From CBCXVS01 sp965178525 (GTDB lineage Bacteria; Tectomicrobia; Entotheonellia; Entotheonellales; Entotheonellaceae), in contig CBCXVS010000001.1 in assembly GCA_965178525.1 (NCBI GenBank), positions 41,646 through 105,645 on the forward strand: a DNA stretch of 64,000 bases, in the 5' to 3' direction. Position numbers and translations under genes: made by a program. Below are positions 60,584 through 64,000 of this stretch, in pieces. How positions within the stretch are numbered: position 1 is the first letter of the stretch; each line of letters starts with the position of its first letter. The notes below the pieces were generated by a model. It was not told the DNA's origin and made no database searches. It saw nothing but the letters and a program-made list of their open reading frames with translations.

Positions 60584-61602
60584 ATGCTGACGATCGATGG
60601 CGCCTACGGCGAAGGAGGCGGACAGATTCTGCGGACATCTCTCGCCCTGTCGCTGGTGACCCAACAGCCTTTTCGCATCGCCAATATCCGCGCCGGACGC
60701 GACAAGCCGGGTTTGCGTCGGCAACACCTGACCGCCGTGCAGGCGGCGGCAGAGATCGCCCATGCCGAGGTGTCGGGCGCTAGCATCGGCTCGCCGCAGC
60801 TGACCTTTGCGCCCGGACCGGTGACGCCAGGGGCGTACGCCTTTCGCATGGGCACGGCTGGCAGCACAACGCTGGTTTTGCAAACCGTGCTGCCAGCGTT
60901 GATCCTGGCACCAGGACCCAGCACCCTGCACCTCGAAGGCGGGACGCACAACCCATTCGCGCCGCCTTTCGATTTTTTACAGCGGACGTTTCTGCCGCTG
61001 CTGAACCGGATGGGTCCACGTGTCGAAGCGGCGCTCGAACGGCCAGGATTTTATCCCGCCGGGGGTGGGAAGTGCCGCGTGACGATTGAACCCGCGACAG
61101 CATGGCATCCGCTCGACCTGCGTGCGCGTGGCGCCATATGTGCACGCCGTGCCCGCGCGGTCGTGGCCAATTTGCCGGAACACATCGCCCGGCGTGAACT
61201 CGCGGTCATCGGAAAAAAACTGGCATGGCCAGAGGCGTGCCTGCGCCTGGAATCGGTGCAGGGCTCGCCCGGACCCGGCAATCTGGTGACGATCGACATC
61301 GAAAGCGAGCACGTGACCGAAGTTTTCACCGGCTTTGGCCAGCGCGGCGTGCCCGCCGAAACGGTGGCCACACGTGCGGTCAAAGCGGCGCAGCGTTATC
61401 TCGCCTTCGATGTCGCGGTCGGGATCCATCTTGCCGACCAACTCCTCCTGCCCTTGGCGTTGGCGGCGGCGGTGTGTTTACCACCCTCCCTTTGTCCCAG
61501 CATACACGGACGAATATCCATATCATCGAGCAGTTTCTTGACGTGACGTTCAGCACGACCCAGCTCGATACCCAGGTCTGGCAGGTCAGCGTGCAACCGT
61601 AA
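60584..61602 (+). pseudogene. rtcA: RNA 3'-terminal phosphate cyclase, frameshifted at the end
   Basis: MLTIDGAYGEGGGQILRTSL starts the protein, with GRDKPGLRRQHLTAVQAAAE, THNPFAPPFDFLQ and FYPAGGGKCRV. The catalytic-type His is in VGIHLADQLLLPLALA. Just after, at about 61465, one G is missing in the run GCGGCGGCGG; the expected end GGGVFTTLPLSQHTRTNIHI and LDTQVWQVSV is in another frame to 61602. Makes 2',3'-cyclic phosphates. rtcB is not adjacent. An assembly error is possible. Confidence 0.85.
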
Positions 61603-61701
61603 GCTCCATATTTGACTTTGATTTTTGTGTCCGTCGGTGCCACCATGTGCCATCAAGCACCATCATCCACCCCAGAACCCGTGTTGGCACAGGAGGCAAA
61701 C

Positions 61702-62826
61702 ATGGCAACCGGTAAAGCAGCAGTGCTAGACCAGCCGATGGGGACCTTTCACATTGAAGAATTTACCGTGCCGGATCTGGCGCCGGGAACCGTGTTGTTG
61801 CGGCAAGAGCTGGCCGGATGCTGCGCCACCGATGCGCACACTTATCTCGGACAGTGGCCGGCCGATTTCCCCGTCATCATGGGCCACGAGAACGTCGGGG
61901 TCGTGGAGGCGATCGGGTCGGGCGGCGCCCTGGATTTCGCCGGACGCAAGCTGCGAGTGGGGGACCGCGTCATCGCGCGCACGACCTTCTGCGGCGCCTG
62001 CTACGAGTGCCGCGCGGCGCGTCAGCCCCGGAACTGCCGCAATATGCGCGTCCGCTACGGATTTTCGAACGCCCAGGATGCCCTGTTTGGCGGCGGCTAC
62101 GGCGAATATCACTACCTCAGTTCACCGCAGACCACCTTCATGCTCAAGGTCGACGCGCGCCCCTCGATTGCCGTGCTGCATGAGCCTTTGGGCGTCGCCG
62201 CGCACGCCGTTCGCAAAGCCCAGCCCACGCTCGGCAGTACGATCGTCGTGCAAGGGAGCGGCGCCATCGGGCTGTTCACCCTCGGCCTGGCGCGCCTGGC
62301 TGGCGCCACCCGCGCCATCGTGGTAGGCGGACCGGCGGACCGCCTTGAACTCGCGCAGGCATTTGGTGCTGACGTTACCATCAATATCGACGAGGTGCGC
62401 ACGCCCGAGGAGCGCCTTCGAGCTGTCATATCCGAGACACTAGGCGGGCTTGGCGCCGACGTCGTCTATGGCTGTGTGGGGAAGGCCGCAGCCTGGACTG
62501 AAGGCATGGGTTACTTGCGCAACCGCGATGGGCGGTTCCTCGAAGTTGGACTCGCCGGAGACGACGGCGACGTGCCCTTCAACCCGGCCACCCAACTGGT
62601 CGCCAAAAACGCCTCCTTCATTGGCGCGCTTGGCATGGGCGACGAGGACTCCATGGCGGCCATACGCGTGATGGAGGGTCGACTCCTGCCCTTGGAACAG
62701 ATGGTATCCCATCAGCTCCCGCTCGAACGTGTCGCCGACGCCATGACCGCGCTAAACGGCGACTACCGCCTGGACGGCAGTACGGCGGTCAAGATCGCCA
62801 TTGCTCCCAACGGTCGGGTGTCGTAG
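61702..62826 (+). CDS. zinc-containing alcohol dehydrogenase-like protein (MDR)
   Basis: 374 residues from ATG 61702 after AGGAGG. Catalytic zinc: Cys in AGCCATDAHTYLG and GHE in VIMGHENVGVV; structural zinc: CGACYECRAARQPRNC; Rossmann GSGAIGLFTLGLARLAGA; end RLDGSTAVKIAIAPNGR. A medium-chain dehydrogenase related to threonine or sorbitol dehydrogenases. Substrate unknown. The start of the frame lies further upstream, but the ribosome site fixes it. Confidence 0.92.
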   Translation: MATGKAAVLDQPMGTFHIEEFTVPDLAPGTVLLRQELAGCCATDAHTYLGQWPADFPVIMGHENVGVVEAIGSGGALDFAGRKLRVGDRVIARTTFCGACYECRAARQPRNCRNMRVRYGFSNAQDALFGGGYGEYHYLSSPQTTFMLKVDARPSIAVLHEPLGVAAHAVRKAQPTLGSTIVVQGSGAIGLFTLGLARLAGATRAIVVGGPADRLELAQAFGADVTINIDEVRTPEERLRAVISETLGGLGADVVYGCVGKAAAWTEGMGYLRNRDGRFLEVGLAGDDGDVPFNPATQLVAKNASFIGALGMGDEDSMAAIRVMEGRLLPLEQMVSHQLPLERVADAMTALNGDYRLDGSTAVKIAIAPNGRVS

Positions 62827-62893
62827 CCACGAGAATACTTGGGCCGCCCGTTCGGTGTCGAACGTTCGAGGCAAGCGGTGGCCCACCTGCGAA

Positions 62894-63736
62894 TCAGAGC
62901 ACGGCTTCCGCCATGCGCTCCAGCTGCGCCACGGCCTCTTCCTCCGGCTCCGTATTCACCATCAGCGCAGCGGAATCGGCTCCCGCCTCCTCGAGCGCCT
63001 GCAGGCGCTCACGGTCGGCAGGAACGAGATAGGTCAAGATTTCAATCGAGCCGGGATCGCGCCCCGCCTGCTCGGCGAGTTCATTGAGGGTATGGCGGCC
63101 CTGCCGCACGTCCTCAGGGTTCGAGCGCGTTGGCATCCAGCCGTCGCCGTAGGCCACGACCCGCTTGAAGACATTGCTGGCCGCCCCGCCGAGAAAGATC
63201 GGCGGATGGGGGCGCTGTGCCGGTTTGGGAAACGACTGGACGAGAGGGAAGTCATAGAACGTGCCGTGATGTTCCGCGGTCTCATTGGTCCACAGTGTCT
63301 TCATGGCCTCGATAGCTTCTCGGGTTTGCGTCCACCGCCGGTCGAAATTCCCACCCATAATCTGGGTCTCCTCCCGGTGCCATCCCGCTCCAATCCCAAA
63401 GACAAAGCGGCCACCCGAGTAGTAATCCAGGGTCGTGACCTCTTTGGCAAGCACGAGAGGATTGCGTTCCGGCACCAGGGTGATACCCGTCCCCAGCCGC
63501 ATCGTTTGGGTCACGGCAGAAGCGCGCGCCAGCGCGACAAACGGATCCATAAACCAGCGGTAGGGATCCGGAATCACGCCATCGGCGGAACCCGGAAAGC
63601 GTGAGGTGGTGTGCACCGGCAAGATCGGATGTTCGCCGACCCAGAGCGACCGGAATCCCAGTTCTTCAGCTCTGCGTGCGACCACGGCGATATCGACGGG
63701 ATGGCGGGTGGGAAAGAGCATAATACCGATGTCCAT
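62894..63736 (-). CDS. LLM-class F420-dependent oxidoreductase
   Basis: 280 residues from ATG 63736 after AGGAG. MDIGIMLFPTRHPVDIAVVA, EELGFRSLWVGEHPILPVHT, TLDYYSGGRFVFGIGAGWHR, and FPKPAQRPHPPIFLGG. The family uses F420 or FMN on varied substrates. In this window it contrasts with the truncated luciferase-like gene at 22464. It ends convergently with the MDR gene. Confidence 0.9.
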   Translation of the reverse strand: MDIGIMLFPTRHPVDIAVVARRAEELGFRSLWVGEHPILPVHTTSRFPGSADGVIPDPYRWFMDPFVALARASAVTQTMRLGTGITLVPERNPLVLAKEVTTLDYYSGGRFVFGIGAGWHREETQIMGGNFDRRWTQTREAIEAMKTLWTNETAEHHGTFYDFPLVQSFPKPAQRPHPPIFLGGAASNVFKRVVAYGDGWMPTRSNPEDVRQGRHTLNELAEQAGRDPGSIEILTYLVPADRERLQALEEAGADSAALMVNTEPEEEAVAQLERMAEAVL

Positions 63737-64000
63737 CTCGATCTCCTGCAAAAGGGTTTGACAAACGATGGGTATCGTACAAAGTTAGGCGTGATGGCAG
63801 ATGTGGATAGAACGTCAGCGGCTCTCAGCGTAGCACAGGCAGGGGCTATTGCATATGCCAAAAAGTGCCAAAAAGGATGATCGCTCCCTGAACTTTTTCC
63901 ATAGAGCGAATCGGCAGCTACGAGATTAGGGTTGTTCCCCAATAGTTAATGAGGTAGGCTATCCTCCCCCAAACGATGGAGGGAGCCCAGCCAGGTCATT
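63737..64000. other. right end of the window, no gene seen
   Basis: 264 bases at the right edge. A short frame (63611-63880) is a shadow of the oxidoreductase. No tRNA or clear promoter pattern. Confidence 0.5.

Overview
The window looks like chromosomal DNA of a large-genome, moderately GC-rich, uncultured bacterium. The left end is a conserved housekeeping block. The rest mixes scattered metabolic genes (Rieske, molybdopterin, luciferase-like, alpha/beta hydrolase, CoA ligase) with toxin-antitoxin-like genes, short heptamer repeats and many genes broken by one base change. This gene style resembles 'Candidatus Entotheonella'/Tectomicrobia-like genomes; that assignment is an inference from gene content, not a measurement. 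A run of ten Ns at 58333-58342 shows this is a scaffold, so some frameshifts may be assembly errors.

Layout. 1-6.7 kb (minus strand): tRNA-Thr, -Tyr, -Gly, -Thr, tuf, rpmG, tRNA-Trp, secE, nusG, rplK behind a near-consensus promoter, then rlmB, ispF, ispD and a membrane PIN-TRAM protein, a mix of the E. coli and Bacillus orders. 6.9-14 kb: a divergent family-4 uracil-DNA glycosylase, nadC, rpoZ, a CBS protein and a DUF1688 protein. 14-21.4 kb: phoBR-type two-component genes, a soluble sugar dehydrogenase-like protein and an NfeD-flotillin-flotillin operon. 21.7-31 kb: broken Uma2 and luciferase-like genes, a Cys-nucleophile hydrolase, an RND exporter coupled to a membrane hydrolase, and a Rieske fusion. 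31-34.1 kb: a decayed LPP20/formylglycine-generating-type gene and duplicated HicB genes, one with HicA. 34.5-42.2 kb: amidase fused to an AtzG-like tail, receiver-kinase hybrid, a broken membrane hydrolase, a candidate selenoprotein, a beta-propeller protein and a broken HNH nuclease. 42.3-43.8 kb: an IS4-family element. 44-46.1 kb: a tight four-gene operon ending in a TIR protein. 46.1-58.7 kb: CoA ligase, broken molybdenum hydroxylase, a glutathionylspermidine-synthase-like operon, PLP enzyme and stand-alone AICAR transformylase. 58.7-64 kb: DUF2784, an ART-like/EF-Tu-like gene pair, RtcA, a dehydrogenase and an F420-type luciferase-like protein.

The most notable observation is at 39384-39662: a small AhpD/carboxymuconolactone-decarboxylase-like gene whose only in-frame UGA falls in a Cys-x-x-UGA redox motif and is followed, 11 nt later, by a 6-bp hairpin with a GGAT loop, as expected of a bacterial SECIS element. 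Other points of interest are two families of dispersed intergenic repeats, the TIR operon, the ART/EF-Tu-like pair with an operator-like inverted repeat, and the unusual number of genes interrupted by single-base changes.
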